Shown here piece after piece: positions 33,543 through 43,146 of a DNA stretch of 64,000 bases (positions are counted from its first letter, which is position 1; the number at the start of each line of letters is the position of its first letter). Under the pieces are notes generated by a model. It did not search any database, was not told where the DNA came from, and saw nothing but the letters and a program-made list of their open reading frames with translations. Position numbers and translations under genes: made by a program. This DNA is from Naumannella halotolerans. Lineage in GTDB: Bacteria; Actinomycetota; Actinomycetes; Propionibacteriales; Propionibacteriaceae. The stretch lies in assembly GCF_004364645.1 (NCBI RefSeq), contig NZ_SOAW01000001.1:2294001-2358000 (forward strand), written 5' to 3'.

Positions 33543-34598
33543 TCAGGCCCGGCCGCTCTCCGGCACCTGTTCCTCGGTACGGGTGATCGGTCCGGGTGCG
33601 GTGCCGTCACCGAACGGATTGCCACCCAACTCCTCGCGGTGGTGCGGGGTCAGCCAGTTCGCCAGGTCCGGCCCCTTCGGCACGATCCGGGTCGGATTGA
33701 GGTCGGTGTGCACCTCGTAGTAGTGCCGTTTGATGTCGGTGAAGTTGATCGTGTCGCCGAACCCGGGGGTCTGGAACAGGTCTCGGGCATAGGCCCACAG
33801 AACCGGAATCTCGGTCAGCTTGGAACGGTTGGTCTTGAAGTGACCGTGGTAGACCGGATCGAACCGGGCAAGGGTGGTGAACAACCGCACATCGGCCTCG
33901 GTGATCGTCTCGCCCATCAGGTAGCGCCGGTTCTCCAGTCGCGCGCTGATCTTGTCCAGGGCACTGAACAACCGGTCGTAGGCCTTGTCGTACCCGGCCT
34001 GGGAACCGGCGAAACCGCAGCGGTAGACGCCGTTGTTGATCTCGGTGAAGATCAACTTCATGACCTCGTCCATCTCGTCGCGAAGCTTCTCCGGGTACAG
34101 CTCGGGGGCTCCGTCGCGGTGGAACTCGGTCCACTCGGTGGAGAAGTCGAGGGTGATCCAGGGGAAGTCGTTGGTCACCACCGACTTGGTCTCGATGTCC
34201 ACCATCGCCGGCACGGTGATCCCGCGGGGGTAATCGGGGTAGCGCGCGAAGTAGGCCTGCTGCAGCCGCTCGTAGCCCAGCACCGGGTCCTTCCCGTCCG
34301 GCCCGTTGTCGAAGGTCCAGGAGCGCTTGTCGTGGACCGGTCCGCAGATCGCCATCGAGATGGCGTCCTCCAGCCCGAGCAGCCGCCGGACGATGATCGC
34401 CCGGTTGGCCCAGGGGCAGGCCCAGGCGACCACCAGCCGGTAGCGACCTGCCTCCACCGGCCACGTCTTCCCGGCCGCCTCCCCCAGCACCGGTGCGCCA
34501 CCGTTGCGGGTGATCCGGTCCGGGATGTAGTTCATGTCCCGGTTGAACTCGTCACCGGTCACATAGGAACCCTTGGTCGAGTTGTCGGTTTCGGTCAT
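33543..34598 (-). CDS. Xi-class glutathione transferase-like (S-conjugate hydroquinone reductase) protein
   Basis: 351-residue protein of the YqjG/ECM4 family: an N-terminal thioredoxin-like domain with the catalytic cysteine in WACPWANR (about residue 61) and an alpha-helical GST C-domain (NNGVYRCGFAGSQAGYDKAYDRLF, YLMGETITEADVRLFTTLARFDPVYHGHFK). Family members reduce thiol-hydroquinone conjugates. Because actinobacteria make mycothiol rather than glutathione, the physiological thiol may be mycothiol. The ATG has GGAAGGA 7 nt upstream and overlaps the stop of the DUF1992 gene by 4 nt, so they form an operon. Confidence 0.9.
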   Translation of the reverse strand: MTETDNSTKGSYVTGDEFNRDMNYIPDRITRNGGAPVLGEAAGKTWPVEAGRYRLVVAWACPWANRAIIVRRLLGLEDAISMAICGPVHDKRSWTFDNGPDGKDPVLGYERLQQAYFARYPDYPRGITVPAMVDIETKSVVTNDFPWITLDFSTEWTEFHRDGAPELYPEKLRDEMDEVMKLIFTEINNGVYRCGFAGSQAGYDKAYDRLFSALDKISARLENRRYLMGETITEADVRLFTTLARFDPVYHGHFKTNRSKLTEIPVLWAYARDLFQTPGFGDTINFTDIKRHYYEVHTDLNPTRIVPKGPDLANWLTPHHREELGGNPFGDGTAPGPITRTEEQVPESGRA

Positions 34599-34966
34599 GA
34601 TCTTTCCTTCCAACGGCTGATCGCCGCTTCGATGTCGACCGGTTGCACGATCCGGTTCGGTACGGCTCGGGGACGCATCCGCGCGCTGCGGATCCGCCGG
34701 TTCAGGTCGCTCAGCACGTGGCGGACCTCGCTCTCACGGTCCAGCAGGCGCAGGTTCTGGTCGAGGTTCTCCACCTCCTCGCGCAGCAGTTCGCGCTCAC
34801 TCGGCGGTGGATCGATCCCCTCACGCCGCAACATCTGCTTGATCCACCAGTCGGGGTCGTCCTTGCGCAGGTTCTCGATCGGCTTGCCGCTGCCGGGGAG
34901 ATTGTCGAACTCGCCGCGTTCCATCGCCTCGCGGATCTGCTGATCGACCCAGGACTCGGATCCCAT
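34595..34966 (-). CDS. DUF1992 (DnaJ homologue subfamily C member 28-like) protein
   Basis: 123-residue protein with the DUF1992 pattern: WVDQQIREAMERGEFDNLPGSGKPIE, then WWIKQMLRREGIDPPPSERELLREEVENL and a helical C-terminal half ending in SRWKERS. The domain also occurs in eukaryotic DNAJC28 proteins; its function is unknown. The start is either ATG 34966 (GGGGG upstream at 5 nt) or GTG 34972 two codons earlier. It is translationally coupled to the GST-like gene. Confidence 0.85.
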   Translation of the reverse strand: MGSESWVDQQIREAMERGEFDNLPGSGKPIENLRKDDPDWWIKQMLRREGIDPPPSERELLREEVENLDQNLRLLDRESEVRHVLSDLNRRIRSARMRPRAVPNRIVQPVDIEAAISRWKERS

Positions 34967-35062
34967 GGCCACCCCCGCTGGTTGAAACTGTACGACTACT
35001 CTACGCCCTCGCTCTGGGCCCCGCTGCCGCGGGCGTGGGGCACACCGTCGGGCCTCGGCCCG

Positions 35063-35085
35063 CGCCCGGGATCGGCATCCGGGCG
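35063..35085 (-). terminator. Hairpin after the M20 peptidase gene
   Basis: CGCCCGG (35063-35069) pairs with CCGGGCG (35079-35085) around a 9-nt loop, 14 nt past the peptidase stop codon. The spacer up to 34966 contains further GC-rich hairpins and no gene. Confidence 0.5.
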
Positions 35086-35098
35086 GCCTCGCGCAGCC

Positions 35099-36430
35099 TC
35101 AGGCTCCGGCGAGCTTGCGCAACAGCAATGCCTCGGCCTTGCACGCCTTGGCGAAGTCACCCAGATCCAGCGACTCGTTGAAGCCGTGGATCTGCGATCC
35201 GGGGTCGCAGACCGCCGTGACCAGCACCGTCGCTCCGGGTACGGCATCGGCGAACTCCTGGGCCATCGGGATCGACCCGCCCATGCCCATCGGCACCGGC
35301 TCGACCCCGAAGGCCTCGGTGAAGGCCGCCTTCGCCGCCTCGGCCAGGGCTCCATCCAGGGACAGCCGGGCCGGCGGACCCGACTCCCCCTCGGTGACAC
35401 TGACCTGGACCCCCCACGGTGCATGGGTACGCAGGTGCTCGGCCAGTGCCGCCTGCTCCGCGGCGCCGTCACCACCGGGGGCGACCCGCAGGCTGACCTT
35501 GGCCCGGGCGCTCGGGTAGAGCGTGTTCGAGGCCTGCTCAACCGGCCGGGCGTCGAGCCCGACGACACTCACCGAGGGCGCGTACCAGAGGCGTTCGCTG
35601 ATCGAACCGGTGCCGATCAGTCCGACACCCTCCAGCACCCCGGACTCGGCCCCGAACCGTTCCTCGGTGTAGTCGAGCTCGGGCCCGGTGCCGCGATGCA
35701 GACCGGCGACGGCGACATCCCCTCGGTCGTCGTGCAGGGTGCCGAGCAGCTTGCACAAGGCGGTCAGCGCATCCGGGGCGACGCCGCCGAACTGCCCGGA
35801 GTGCACCGGGTCACCCAGGGTCTGCACCGTCACGTAGCACTCGGCCAGACCGCGCAGGCTGGTGGTGAAGGCCGGTACGCCCACCTCCCAGTTGGAGGAG
35901 TCGGTGATCACGAACAGGTCGCAGGCCAGTTTGTCGGCATGTCTGGCCAAGATGGTCCCCAGGGAGGGCGAGCCCACCTCCTCCTCACCCTCGATGAAGA
36001 AGGTGATGCCGACCGGCGGCTTGCCGCCGAAGGCCCGCAGGGTCGCCAGGTGCACCGCCAGTCCACCCTTGTCGTCGGCAGCTCCGCGACCGTACAGACG
36101 CCCGTCGCGTTCGGTGGCGGTGAACGGCGCGGTCTGCCAACCCTGCTCACCACCGGTCGGCTGGACGTCGTAATGGGCGTAGAGGCAGACCGTCGGCGTA
36201 CCCTCCGGCGCCGGGCAGCGGCCGATCACCGCCGGCTTGCCACCCTCGGAAACGATCTCCACCTCCGGACAGCCTGCCGCCTGCAGGAGCGCCGCGACCT
36301 CCTCGGCGCACCGTTGCACATCGGCGTCATGGGCCGGATCCGCCGAGACCGACGGGATCGCCACCAAGCGTTCGAGGTCGGCGATCACACCGGGGATCTC
36401 ACGTTCGACTGCTGCTTCGAGTTCGCTCAC
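35099..36430 (-). CDS. M20 family metallopeptidase (dipeptidase)
   Basis: 443-residue di-zinc peptidase of the M20/ArgE-DapE group. The metal ligands are seen in LYAHYDVQP (His, then Asp), GAADDKGG (bridging Asp), FIEGEEEVGSP (catalytic Glu and metal Glu) and, near the C-terminus, QIHGFNESLDLGDF (His). The lid domain spans about residues 185-320. The size and motifs fit the dipeptidase/CNDP-like subgroup, cutting small peptides in the cytoplasm. GTG 36430 is chosen because TAGGCT lies 6 nt upstream. Confidence 0.92.
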   Translation of the reverse strand: MSELEAAVEREIPGVIADLERLVAIPSVSADPAHDADVQRCAEEVAALLQAAGCPEVEIVSEGGKPAVIGRCPAPEGTPTVCLYAHYDVQPTGGEQGWQTAPFTATERDGRLYGRGAADDKGGLAVHLATLRAFGGKPPVGITFFIEGEEEVGSPSLGTILARHADKLACDLFVITDSSNWEVGVPAFTTSLRGLAECYVTVQTLGDPVHSGQFGGVAPDALTALCKLLGTLHDDRGDVAVAGLHRGTGPELDYTEERFGAESGVLEGVGLIGTGSISERLWYAPSVSVVGLDARPVEQASNTLYPSARAKVSLRVAPGGDGAAEQAALAEHLRTHAPWGVQVSVTEGESGPPARLSLDGALAEAAKAAFTEAFGVEPVPMGMGGSIPMAQEFADAVPGATVLVTAVCDPGSQIHGFNESLDLGDFAKACKAEALLLRKLAGA

Positions 36431-36436
36431 CGACCC

Positions 36437-36442
36437 AGCCTA
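36437..36442 (-). promoter_or_regulatory. -10 box TAGGCT for the M20 peptidase gene
   Basis: TAGGCT, 6 nt, GTG at 36430; identical hexamer to those at 2595 and 16884. Confidence 0.6.
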
Positions 36443-36520
36443 ACCAGCGCCCACGCGAGGAGTACGTCGGTATCGGCGTCCGCCGGATCGTTGCACTTCA
36501 GGTGGGTCTCAGCCAACGGG

Positions 36521-36526
36521 TAGGGT
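36521..36526 (+). promoter_or_regulatory. -10 box TAGGGT for the 44-residue protein gene
   Basis: TAGGGT followed by 8 nt and the GTG at 36535. The slightly longer spacing would leave the mRNA with one or two nucleotides before the start. Confidence 0.45.
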
Positions 36527-36534
36527 CCGGATTC

Positions 36535-36669
36535 GTGAAGCTCAAGAAGAAGTGCTGCGTGTCGAAGCCCCGCTGCAAGCGGTGCCCGATCCGCGCGCTC
36601 GCCGCGGGCAAACTGCCCGAGGGTTACACGGTCAAGAAGCGGCGGCTGGTGAAGATCTCGGGCCAGTGA
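36535..36669 (+). CDS. Small Cys-rich basic protein (44 residues)
   Basis: A short gene read from GTG 36535 to TGA 36667-36669. The protein starts MKLKKKCCVSKPRCKRCPIR and ends VKKRRLVKISGQ. Four cysteines (7, 8, 14, 17) in a CC-x5-C-x2-C pattern could bind zinc, and the rest is strongly basic, suggesting RNA or ribosome contact. Similar tiny CC..RCxRCP proteins occur in actinobacteria, with no function known to me. It is distinct from ribosomal protein L36. A -10-like box sits just upstream, and the gene is divergent from the M20 peptidase. Confidence 0.75.
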   Translation: MKLKKKCCVSKPRCKRCPIRALAAGKLPEGYTVKKRRLVKISGQ

Positions 36670-37128
36670 TATTAGGAACCCTTACCTGCATCTTCGCTAC
36701 GATGGTCTTCACCACCTTGTCGCTGGGCTATCGCTTCGGCTCCCGGCTGGCCAACCGGGAACTGCACGAACAGCCCCATCGGCTGCGGGTGGCGATCGCT
36801 GGCCATGCCCTGAACCCGCGAGAGGTACGCAGTGACGCACTGCCCGGGGAGACCCTGGCGCTGGCCACCTCCGATGCCGACGTCGCCGGCCTGGTGTTCC
36901 GGCAGATCGCGCTGGCCGGCGCCAGCCTCGCGGGACCTCGACGAGGCTGCTCGGGCGACGATCGCCGGCCGGGGTGCTCTGGTGGTGGCCCACCGGCTCA
37001 GCCAAGCCGCCATCGCCGACCGGATCGTGGTCCTGGAACATGGCCGGATCGTCGAATCCGGTGGCCACGACGCGTTGGTCGAGGCAGGCGGACGCTACGC
37101 CGAACTCTGGCGCGCCTGGGCCGGATGA
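36670..37128 (+). pseudogene. Remnant of an ABC exporter (transmembrane plus ATPase)
   Basis: Two pieces of one ABC exporter in different frames. The first piece (to about 36930) reads MVFTTLSLGYRFGSRLANRE, then LHEQPHRLRVAIAGHAL and [17 protein letters not shown], part of the membrane domain of a fused exporter. The second (from about 36930) reads [20 protein letters not shown] and continues [24 protein letters not shown] up to AELWRAW, the H-loop and end of the ATPase domain. The rest of the membrane domain and the Walker A, signature and Walker B regions are missing, so a large deletion plus a frameshift has removed the centre. No promoter is needed to explain it; it is a relic between two housekeeping genes. 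Confidence 0.8.
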
Positions 37129-37185
37129 TGCCCACCGCGACAGCCCCGGGAGCTCCCCGCAGCGATCCGCACTGATCCGTTCCGG

Positions 37186-39486
37186 TCAGCCCACCGGGTG
37201 AGGCGGAGCCGGTTGGTGCTCGACGTCGGCACCCACCATGGCGGCCGGGATCGGCGCCTGCCACGCCTGCCGGATGTCGGCCAGCGGAATCCGGAAGTGA
37301 CCCACGGCAGTCAGCACCGGTTCGGCGGTGACCTCGCCGAGGCGCACAGCGGGCAGCTGGTGCTCGGCCGCCAATGCCCGGAGTCGTTCGGCCTGCTCGG
37401 CCGGCAGGCTCACCACCACCCGGCCACCGGACTCGGAGAAGATCGCCGCGGTCGGTTCCAACCCCTCCGGCAGGGAGAACGACGCACCACGATCATTGCG
37501 CAGGCAGGACTCCACCATCGCCTGGGCCAGGCCGCCGTCGGACAGGTCATGGGCGCTGCTGAAGATCCCCTCCGACACCCCGGTGATCATCACCTCGGTC
37601 AGCCGCTGCTCGGCGCCGAAGTCGACCTTCGGCGGAACCCCGCCGAGATGGTCGTGCAGCACCTCCGACCAGGCCGAGCCGTCGAGCTCGTCGCGGGTCT
37701 CCCCCAGCAACCAGATCTCGTCACCCGGGGTACGGAATCCGCTGCGGGTCCGCTTGGACACATCGTCGATCACACCCAGCACACCGACCACCGGGGTGGG
37801 CAGGATCGGGGTCCGGCCGGTCTGGTTGTAGAAGCTCACATTGCCACCGGTGACCGGGGTGCCGAGTTGGCGGCAGCCGTCGACCAGCCCGAGGATCGCT
37901 TCGGAGAACTGCCACATCACCGCCGGGTCCTCGGGTGAGCCGAAGTTCAGACAGTCGGTCACGGCCACCGGTCGGGCACCGGTGGTGGCGACATTGCGGT
38001 AGGCCTCCAGCAGCGCGAGCTGGGCGCCCAGATAGGGATTCAGCAAGGCGAAACGGCCGTTGCAGTCGGCGGCGACGGCAACTCCGAGGCCGGTCTCCTC
38101 GTCGATCCTGATCATGCCCGAATCCTCGGGTTGGGCGAGGACGGAGTTCCCGCGTACGTAGCGGTCGTACTGGTCGGTGATCCAAGACTTGTCGCACAGG
38201 TTCGGCGAGCCGGCGAGCTTGATCAACTGTTCGGCGAGCTCCTGGCCGTTGCGCGCCCGCTGCAGTCCGGAAGTGGTCGCAGCCTGTACCTGGTCCATCC
38301 AGTCCGGCCGGTGGTACGGACGCTCGTAGACCGGGCCGTCATGGGCCACTGTCCGCGGGTCGACGTCGACGACGGTCTCACCGTGCCAGTCGATGATCAA
38401 CCGGTCGGACTCGGTGACCTCACCGATCACCGTGGCCTGGACGTCCCACTTGGCACAGATCGCCATGAACGCCTCGACATTGCCGGGTTCGACGATCGCC
38501 ATCATCCGTTCCTGGGACTCGCTCATCAAGATCTCCTCCGGGGAGAGGGAGGAGTCGCGCAGCGGAACCAGATCGAGCTCGACATGCATCCCACCGTCTC
38601 CGGCAGCTGCCAGCTCCGAAGTGGCACAGGAGATGCCGGCCGCGCCGAAGTCCTGGATGCCGTTCACCACACCGGCGGCGAACAGCTCCAAGGTGCACTC
38701 GATCAGCAGCTTCTCCATGAACGGATCACCGACCTGCACACTCGGGCGCTTGCTCGGCTTGGCGTCGTCGAAGGTCTCCGAGGCCAGGATGGAGGCACCA
38801 CCGATGCCGTCGCCGCCGGTCGCGGCCCCGTACATGATCACCTTGTTGCCGGCACCGGTCGCCTGGGCGGTGTGCAGATCCTCATGACGCAGGACACCGA
38901 CGCAGAGCGCGTTCACCAGTGGATTGCCCAGGTAGCTGCGGTCGAAGACCACCTCGCCACCGATGTTCGGCAGGCCGAGGCAGTTGCCGTAGGTGCCGAC
39001 GCCGGCGACCACACCGGGCAGCACCCGGGCGGTGTCGGGTTCGTCCAGCGGCCCGAAGCGCAGGGGGTCCATCACTGCGATCGGCCGCGCACCCATGGCC
39101 AGGATGTCGCGGACGATACCGCCCACACCGGTCGCCGCACCCTGGTGCGGCTCGACGAAGGAGGGGTGGTTGTGCGATTCGACCTTGAAGGTCACCGCGT
39201 ACCCGTTGCCGATGTCCAGCACCCCGGCGTTCTCACCGATGCCGGCGAGCAGTTTGCCCACCGGGGTCTCCTGGCTCAGCTCACCGAACTTGCGCAGGTG
39301 CACCTTGGAGGACTTGTAGGAGCAGTGTTCGGACCACATGACCGAGTACATCGCCAGCTCGCACGAGGTCGGTCGGCGCTGCAGGATGTCCCGGATCCTC
39401 TGGTACTCCTCGGCCTTCAGTCCGAGTTCGCCCCACGGCTGTTCGAGGTCTGCGGTTGCGGATGCGTCAGCAACGGTATCTGCCAC
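37186..39486 (-). CDS. purL: Phosphoribosylformylglycinamidine synthase subunit PurL
   Basis: Large subunit of the PurLQS-type FGAM synthase: FGAR plus ammonia plus ATP gives FGAM. The 766-residue length is that of the small, multi-subunit form. Diagnostic segments are [78 protein letters not shown] and [12 protein letters not shown]. The ammonia comes from PurQ with PurS as the third subunit, both encoded just upstream. It has its own leaderless-type promoter. Confidence 0.97.
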   Translation of the reverse strand: MADTVADASATADLEQPWGELGLKAEEYQRIRDILQRRPTSCELAMYSVMWSEHCSYKSSKVHLRKFGELSQETPVGKLLAGIGENAGVLDIGNGYAVTFKVESHNHPSFVEPHQGAATGVGGIVRDILAMGARPIAVMDPLRFGPLDEPDTARVLPGVVAGVGTYGNCLGLPNIGGEVVFDRSYLGNPLVNALCVGVLRHEDLHTAQATGAGNKVIMYGAATGGDGIGGASILASETFDDAKPSKRPSVQVGDPFMEKLLIECTLELFAAGVVNGIQDFGAAGISCATSELAAAGDGGMHVELDLVPLRDSSLSPEEILMSESQERMMAIVEPGNVEAFMAICAKWDVQATVIGEVTESDRLIIDWHGETVVDVDPRTVAHDGPVYERPYHRPDWMDQVQAATTSGLQRARNGQELAEQLIKLAGSPNLCDKSWITDQYDRYVRGNSVLAQPEDSGMIRIDEETGLGVAVAADCNGRFALLNPYLGAQLALLEAYRNVATTGARPVAVTDCLNFGSPEDPAVMWQFSEAILGLVDGCRQLGTPVTGGNVSFYNQTGRTPILPTPVVGVLGVIDDVSKRTRSGFRTPGDEIWLLGETRDELDGSAWSEVLHDHLGGVPPKVDFGAEQRLTEVMITGVSEGIFSSAHDLSDGGLAQAMVESCLRNDRGASFSLPEGLEPTAAIFSESGGRVVVSLPAEQAERLRALAAEHQLPAVRLGEVTAEPVLTAVGHFRIPLADIRQAWQAPIPAAMVGADVEHQPAPPHPVG

Positions 39487-39492
39487 GCGCCG

Positions 39493-39498
39493 AGCCTA
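39493..39498 (-). promoter_or_regulatory. -10 box TAGGCT for purL
   Basis: TAGGCT, 6 nt, GTG at 39486. It shows that purL need not depend on read-through from purQ, which ends 130 bp upstream. Confidence 0.6.
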
Positions 39499-39615
39499 TC
39501 GGGACTCCGGCAACCGGCGCAGGATGCCGCGTCGGCCGAGACCGATCGAATACTGCGCTCGATCGCGAGGCAGGCGAAACCTGCACGGGCGAATCGGTGG
39601 GCAGCCGAATCGGGC

Positions 39616-40296
39616 TCAGACGAGGGCGGCCAGGTAGTTGCGGGCCGAGGTGAAGAAGCCCACCCCGTCGGTGCTCGGCCCGGTCAGGGCATCGACGTTG
39701 TGCTCCGGGTGCGGCATCAGTCCGACCACGTTCCCGGCCTCGTTGGTGATGCCGGCGATGTCGTTCATCGACCCATTGGGGTTGCCGTCGAGGTAACGCA
39801 CGACCACCCGGTCGGTCTCCTCCAGCTCGCGCAACACCTCCGGCGCCGCCACGTACCCGCCCTCACCGTTCTTCAACACGATGGTGATCTCGTCGCCGGG
39901 GTCGAAGTCGGAGGTCCAGACGGTGTCCTTGGTCTCCACCCGGAGCCGTTGATCGCGGCAGACGAAGGTACGGACGTCATTGCGGATCAGCGCACCGGGA
40001 AGCAGCCCGGCCTCGCAGAGGATCTGGAAGCCGTTGCAGATCCCCAGCACCGGCATCCCCCGTCCGGCGGCGGTGATCACTTCGTCCATCACCGGCGCGA
40101 AGCGGGCGATCGCTCCGCAACGCAGGTAGTCGCCGTAGGAGAAACCACCGGGCAGGATCACCGCATCGACCCCGTCGAGGCTGTCACTGCCGTGCCACAG
40201 CGGTACGGCCTGGGCTCCGGACATCCGGACCGCCCGCAGGGCATCGACATCGTCGAGGGTGCCGGGGAAGGTGACGACCCCAATCCGATCAGCCAT
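39616..40296 (-). CDS. purQ: Phosphoribosylformylglycinamidine synthase subunit PurQ
   Basis: 226-residue glutaminase subunit of FGAM synthase. Class I amidotransferase features are [36 protein letters not shown], the nucleophile elbow [15 protein letters not shown] and the C-terminal [17 protein letters not shown] with the His/Glu pair. Its ATG lies within the last 8 nt of the PurC/PurS frame, so it is translated in an operon with it and supplied in stoichiometry with PurS. Confidence 0.97.
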   Translation of the reverse strand: MADRIGVVTFPGTLDDVDALRAVRMSGAQAVPLWHGSDSLDGVDAVILPGGFSYGDYLRCGAIARFAPVMDEVITAAGRGMPVLGICNGFQILCEAGLLPGALIRNDVRTFVCRDQRLRVETKDTVWTSDFDPGDEITIVLKNGEGGYVAAPEVLRELEETDRVVVRYLDGNPNGSMNDIAGITNEAGNVVGLMPHPEHNVDALTGPSTDGVGFFTSARNYLAALV

Positions 40297-41506
40297 CGGT
40301 ACGCGTCCCCGACTCGGTTCCGGCGACCTCCTCGGCCACCGACTCCTCGGCCACGTGCACCACGAAATCCTCGATCACGGTGTTCGCCAGCAGTTTCTGC
40401 GCCGCGTCCTCGATCTGCGCCAGCCTGGCGTCGTCGAGCTCACCGTCGATCTCGATCTCGAACATCTTGCCCTGCCGTACCGTCAGGCCCTCGAAACCGA
40501 GTCGCCTCAGGGCTCCGGTGACCGCCTTGCCCTGCGGATCCAGGATCTCCGGCTTGGGCATCACTTCGACCACCACGCGCGTCATGCCGCTGAGTGTAGT
40601 GGCGCTGTCGTCGGCCTCCCTCCACGGCTCACCGGTGAGCCGCTGGTAGGCATCGGCGTAGCGCCGACGGGTGGTCTCGATCACCTCGGCCGGCAGCGCC
40701 GGGGGTGCTGCGTCCCCGGCCCGGTCCCAACCGGAGTCCCGGAGCAGCCAGTTCCGGACGTACTGTTTGTCGAAGGCCTCCGGCACCTCGCCGCGTGCGC
40801 GTGCACGCCGCCATTCCTCGGCATCCCAGAACCGGGAGGAATCGGGAGTGAGCACCTCGTCGGCGAGCACGATCGTGCCGTCGGCACGTACCCCGAACTC
40901 GAACTTGGTGTCGGCGAGCAACAGGCCCCGGTGTTCGGCGATCTCGGCCGCCCGGGTGTAGATCTGCAGGGTCAGCTCCCTGATCGCGGCAGCCTGTTCG
41001 GCCCCCAGCATGCGCTCGACGGCGGCGAAGTCGATGTTCTCGTCATGATCACCGAAGGCGGCCTTGGCAGCCGGGGTGAAGATCGGTTCGGGAAGTCGAT
41101 CACCATCGGACAACCCCTCGGGAAGCGGGACACCGCAGACGGTCCGGCTCTGCTGGTACTCCACCCAGCCGGAGCCGGTCAGGTAGCCACGGGCGACACA
41201 TTCCACCCCGATCATCTGCAGTCGCTCGCAGATCACCCCACGCCCGGCCACCGCGGCCGGTACCTGGTCGGAGACGACGTGGTTGTCGACGATGTCGGTC
41301 AGCTGACCGAACCACCAGTTGGACAACTGCGTGAGGATCTTCCCCTTCCCGGGCACCGCCGGGGTGAGCACATGGTCGAAGGCGCTGATCCGGTCGGTGG
41401 CCACCATCAGGATCTGCGCCGGGTCGTCGACGGCGTACAGATCTCGGATCTTCCCGCCGTGGACCAGCGGCAGGCCCAGCTGGTCGGCGAACTCTGGTTC
41501 CATCAC
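40289..41506 (-). CDS. purC/purS: SAICAR synthetase PurC fused in frame to PurS
   Basis: One open frame of 405 codons. Residues 1 to about 290 are SAICAR synthetase (PurC): [53 protein letters not shown] and [12 protein letters not shown]. After a linker, residues 308 to about 390 are PurS, the small subunit of FGAM synthase: [40 protein letters not shown] and a VIEDFVVH end. The usual stop between the two genes is absent. An internal ATG (40585) starts PurS exactly and has a TACACT box 7 nt upstream, so PurS could also be made alone. purQ overlaps the end. The start is GTG 41506 or ATG 41503. Confidence 0.9.
   Translation of the reverse strand: MMEPEFADQLGLPLVHGGKIRDLYAVDDPAQILMVATDRISAFDHVLTPAVPGKGKILTQLSNWWFGQLTDIVDNHVVSDQVPAAVAGRGVICERLQMIGVECVARGYLTGSGWVEYQQSRTVCGVPLPEGLSDGDRLPEPIFTPAAKAAFGDHDENIDFAAVERMLGAEQAAAIRELTLQIYTRAAEIAEHRGLLLADTKFEFGVRADGTIVLADEVLTPDSSRFWDAEEWRRARARGEVPEAFDKQYVRNWLLRDSGWDRAGDAAPPALPAEVIETTRRRYADAYQRLTGEPWREADDSATTLSGMTRVVVEVMPKPEILDPQGKAVTGALRRLGFEGLTVRQGKMFEIEIDGELDDARLAQIEDAAQKLLANTVIEDFVVHVAEESVAEEVAGTESGTRTDG
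40593..40598 (-). promoter_or_regulatory. Possible internal -10 box for purS
   Basis: TACACT ends 7 nt before the in-frame ATG at 40585 that begins the PurS homology. It could yield a leaderless mRNA for separate PurS and PurQ synthesis. Confidence 0.4.
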
Positions 41507-41513
41507 CTGCCCG

Positions 41514-41519
41514 AGCCTA
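41514..41519 (-). promoter_or_regulatory. -10 box TAGGCT for purC
   Basis: TAGGCT followed by 7 nt and GTG 41506 (ATG 41503 follows directly). It lies in the 73-bp spacer divergent from the lipid kinase-like gene. Confidence 0.5.
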
Positions 41520-41579
41520 GTGCTGGAACGGCACCGGATGTGGCCGGAGCACTGACGTCACCAGCGGGGCTCCGACACA

Positions 41580-42674
41580 ATGGCAGACATGGCAGATCGC
41601 GACGTCAGTGCCGGGACCCGGACCAGCACCACCGAGGAGGAAGCCGCCGATGCGGTGGCCGAGACGACCCGGGAGGGTGCTGACGGCGACCTGCACACCG
41701 AGCGGCGAGCCGCAGTGGTGTTCAACCCGACCAAGGTCGAACTCGATGTGTTGAAGGCAGCCGTTGCCTCGGCGGAGACCGCGGCGGGTTGGGGGCCGAC
41801 GATCTGGCTGGAGACGGCCGAGGACGATCCCGGGATCGCGATGGCGAAGGAAGCGGTGGAGGCCGGCGCCGTCGTCGCCCTGGCGGCCGGTGGGGACGGG
41901 ACGGTCCGCGCGGTCGCCGAGGGGATGCGTGGCAGTGGCGTACCGCTGGCCCTGCTGCCTGCAGGTACGGGCAATCTGCTGGCCCGCAACCTCGAACTGA
42001 CCCTGGATCACCTGGAGGAATCGGTCTCGACCGCCTTCACCGGTGAGGACCGAGAGCTGGACCTGGGAATGATCCGGATGCGGCGCGCCGACGGGCAGAC
42101 CGAGGAAGCCGCCTTCGTGGTGATGGCCGGCATCGGTCTGGACGCGCAGTTGATGTCGAACACCGACGACGAGCTGAAGAAGAAGGTCGGGTGGCTGGCC
42201 TATGCGCAGTCGATGGCCAGCGCGCTGAAGGGTGGTCGACGGATCCACATGCGGACCCGGTTGGACGAGCAGAAGGCACGCAACCGGTCGGTGCACACGA
42301 TGCTCATCGGCAACTGTGGTTCGCTGCCGGGCAACATCTTGTTGCTGCCCGATGCAGCGGTCGACGACGGCATCCTCGATGTCGTCACCCTCCGCCCGGA
42401 GGGTCCGCTCGGTTGGATCCAGATCTTCTGGAAGGTGCTGGTGGAGAATGCGATCCTCCGCCGGATCGAGTCCGGTGTCGGCACGTCACTGGAAGGTGCC
42501 CGCGGCAAGGTGCGGGCGATGGGCTATCAGCGCGCTCGCAAGGTCGGAGTCCGGCTCGACGAACCCGAGCCGATCGAACTCGACGGTGACGAATTCGGCG
42601 AAGTGGTCGGTTTCGACGTCTGGGTGGAGCCGGGCGGTCTGTTGACCCGGGTACCGACCGGATCGAGCGTCTGA
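41580..42674 (+). CDS. Diacylglycerol kinase (YegS/LCB5) family protein
   Basis: 364-residue lipid kinase-like protein. After a charged N-terminal extension (about 40 residues) come AAVVFNPTKVELD, the nucleotide loop LAAGGDGTVRAVAEGM, LPAGTGNLLARNLEL and GIGLDAQLM, the conserved DAGK catalytic motifs. The substrate may be diacylglycerol or another lipid alcohol. The first ATG is used; a second in-frame ATG at 41589 is an alternative. The gene is divergent from purC and may be the only gene of its transcript. Confidence 0.88.
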   Translation: MADMADRDVSAGTRTSTTEEEAADAVAETTREGADGDLHTERRAAVVFNPTKVELDVLKAAVASAETAAGWGPTIWLETAEDDPGIAMAKEAVEAGAVVALAAGGDGTVRAVAEGMRGSGVPLALLPAGTGNLLARNLELTLDHLEESVSTAFTGEDRELDLGMIRMRRADGQTEEAAFVVMAGIGLDAQLMSNTDDELKKKVGWLAYAQSMASALKGGRRIHMRTRLDEQKARNRSVHTMLIGNCGSLPGNILLLPDAAVDDGILDVVTLRPEGPLGWIQIFWKVLVENAILRRIESGVGTSLEGARGKVRAMGYQRARKVGVRLDEPEPIELDGDEFGEVVGFDVWVEPGGLLTRVPTGSSV

Positions 42675-42887
42675 ACGGCCTACGCGCCGCAGAACCGACC
42701 ACGAGGGAGATTGTCGGTACGCACCTCGCTGCAGCCCCCGGTTCCCGAACCGGGACCAAGGTGTGAGGGTTGATCCCTGAGGTCGGCCCCCCAGCACCCC
42801 CTGAATCGGAGCCTCGGGGCTGGGAATCGACCCGCGCGGGGAGCAGTCTGGGGGATGTCGCGAACATCTCACAGGAAAGAGTGCATC

Positions 42888-43091
42888 ATGGCCAGCCCGT
42901 CCCGTCCTCGGAGCGCCACCTTGTCCCGCCCCCGGAACGACCGGGTCATCGCCGGTGTCTGCTCCGGCATCGCCCGTCGCTTCGGCCTCAGCCCGAATGT
43001 CGTCCGGCTGATCTTCGTACTCAGCCTGCTGTTGCCCGGGCCGCAGTTCCTGATCTACATCGGCGGTTGGATCCTGCTGCCGAACGAGTGA
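42888..43091 (+). CDS. PspC domain protein
   Basis: 67-residue PspC-domain membrane protein: a basic N-terminus (SRPRSATLSRPRNDRVIAGV) followed by CSGIARRFGLSPNVVRLIFV and the hydrophobic LLLPGPQFLIYIGGWILLP. PspC-type proteins are linked to envelope stress sensing, but short stand-alone versions such as this are uncharacterised. An AGGAAAG lies upstream of the ATG at long spacing; an earlier in-frame ATG at 42855 would add 11 non-conserved residues. The 213 bp before the gene show no other feature. Confidence 0.85.
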   Translation: MASPSRPRSATLSRPRNDRVIAGVCSGIARRFGLSPNVVRLIFVLSLLLPGPQFLIYIGGWILLPNE

Positions 43092-43115
43092 ACGACCCGA
43101 CCCCACCCGCAACCG

Positions 43116-43146
43116 AATGGGCCGCCGCTTCTCGCGGCGGCCCATT
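43116..43146. terminator. Perfect 13-bp hairpin terminator
   Basis: Arms 43116-43128 and 43134-43146 are exactly complementary around TTCTC, between the pspC-like gene and the convergent adhesin remnant. Confidence 0.8.
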
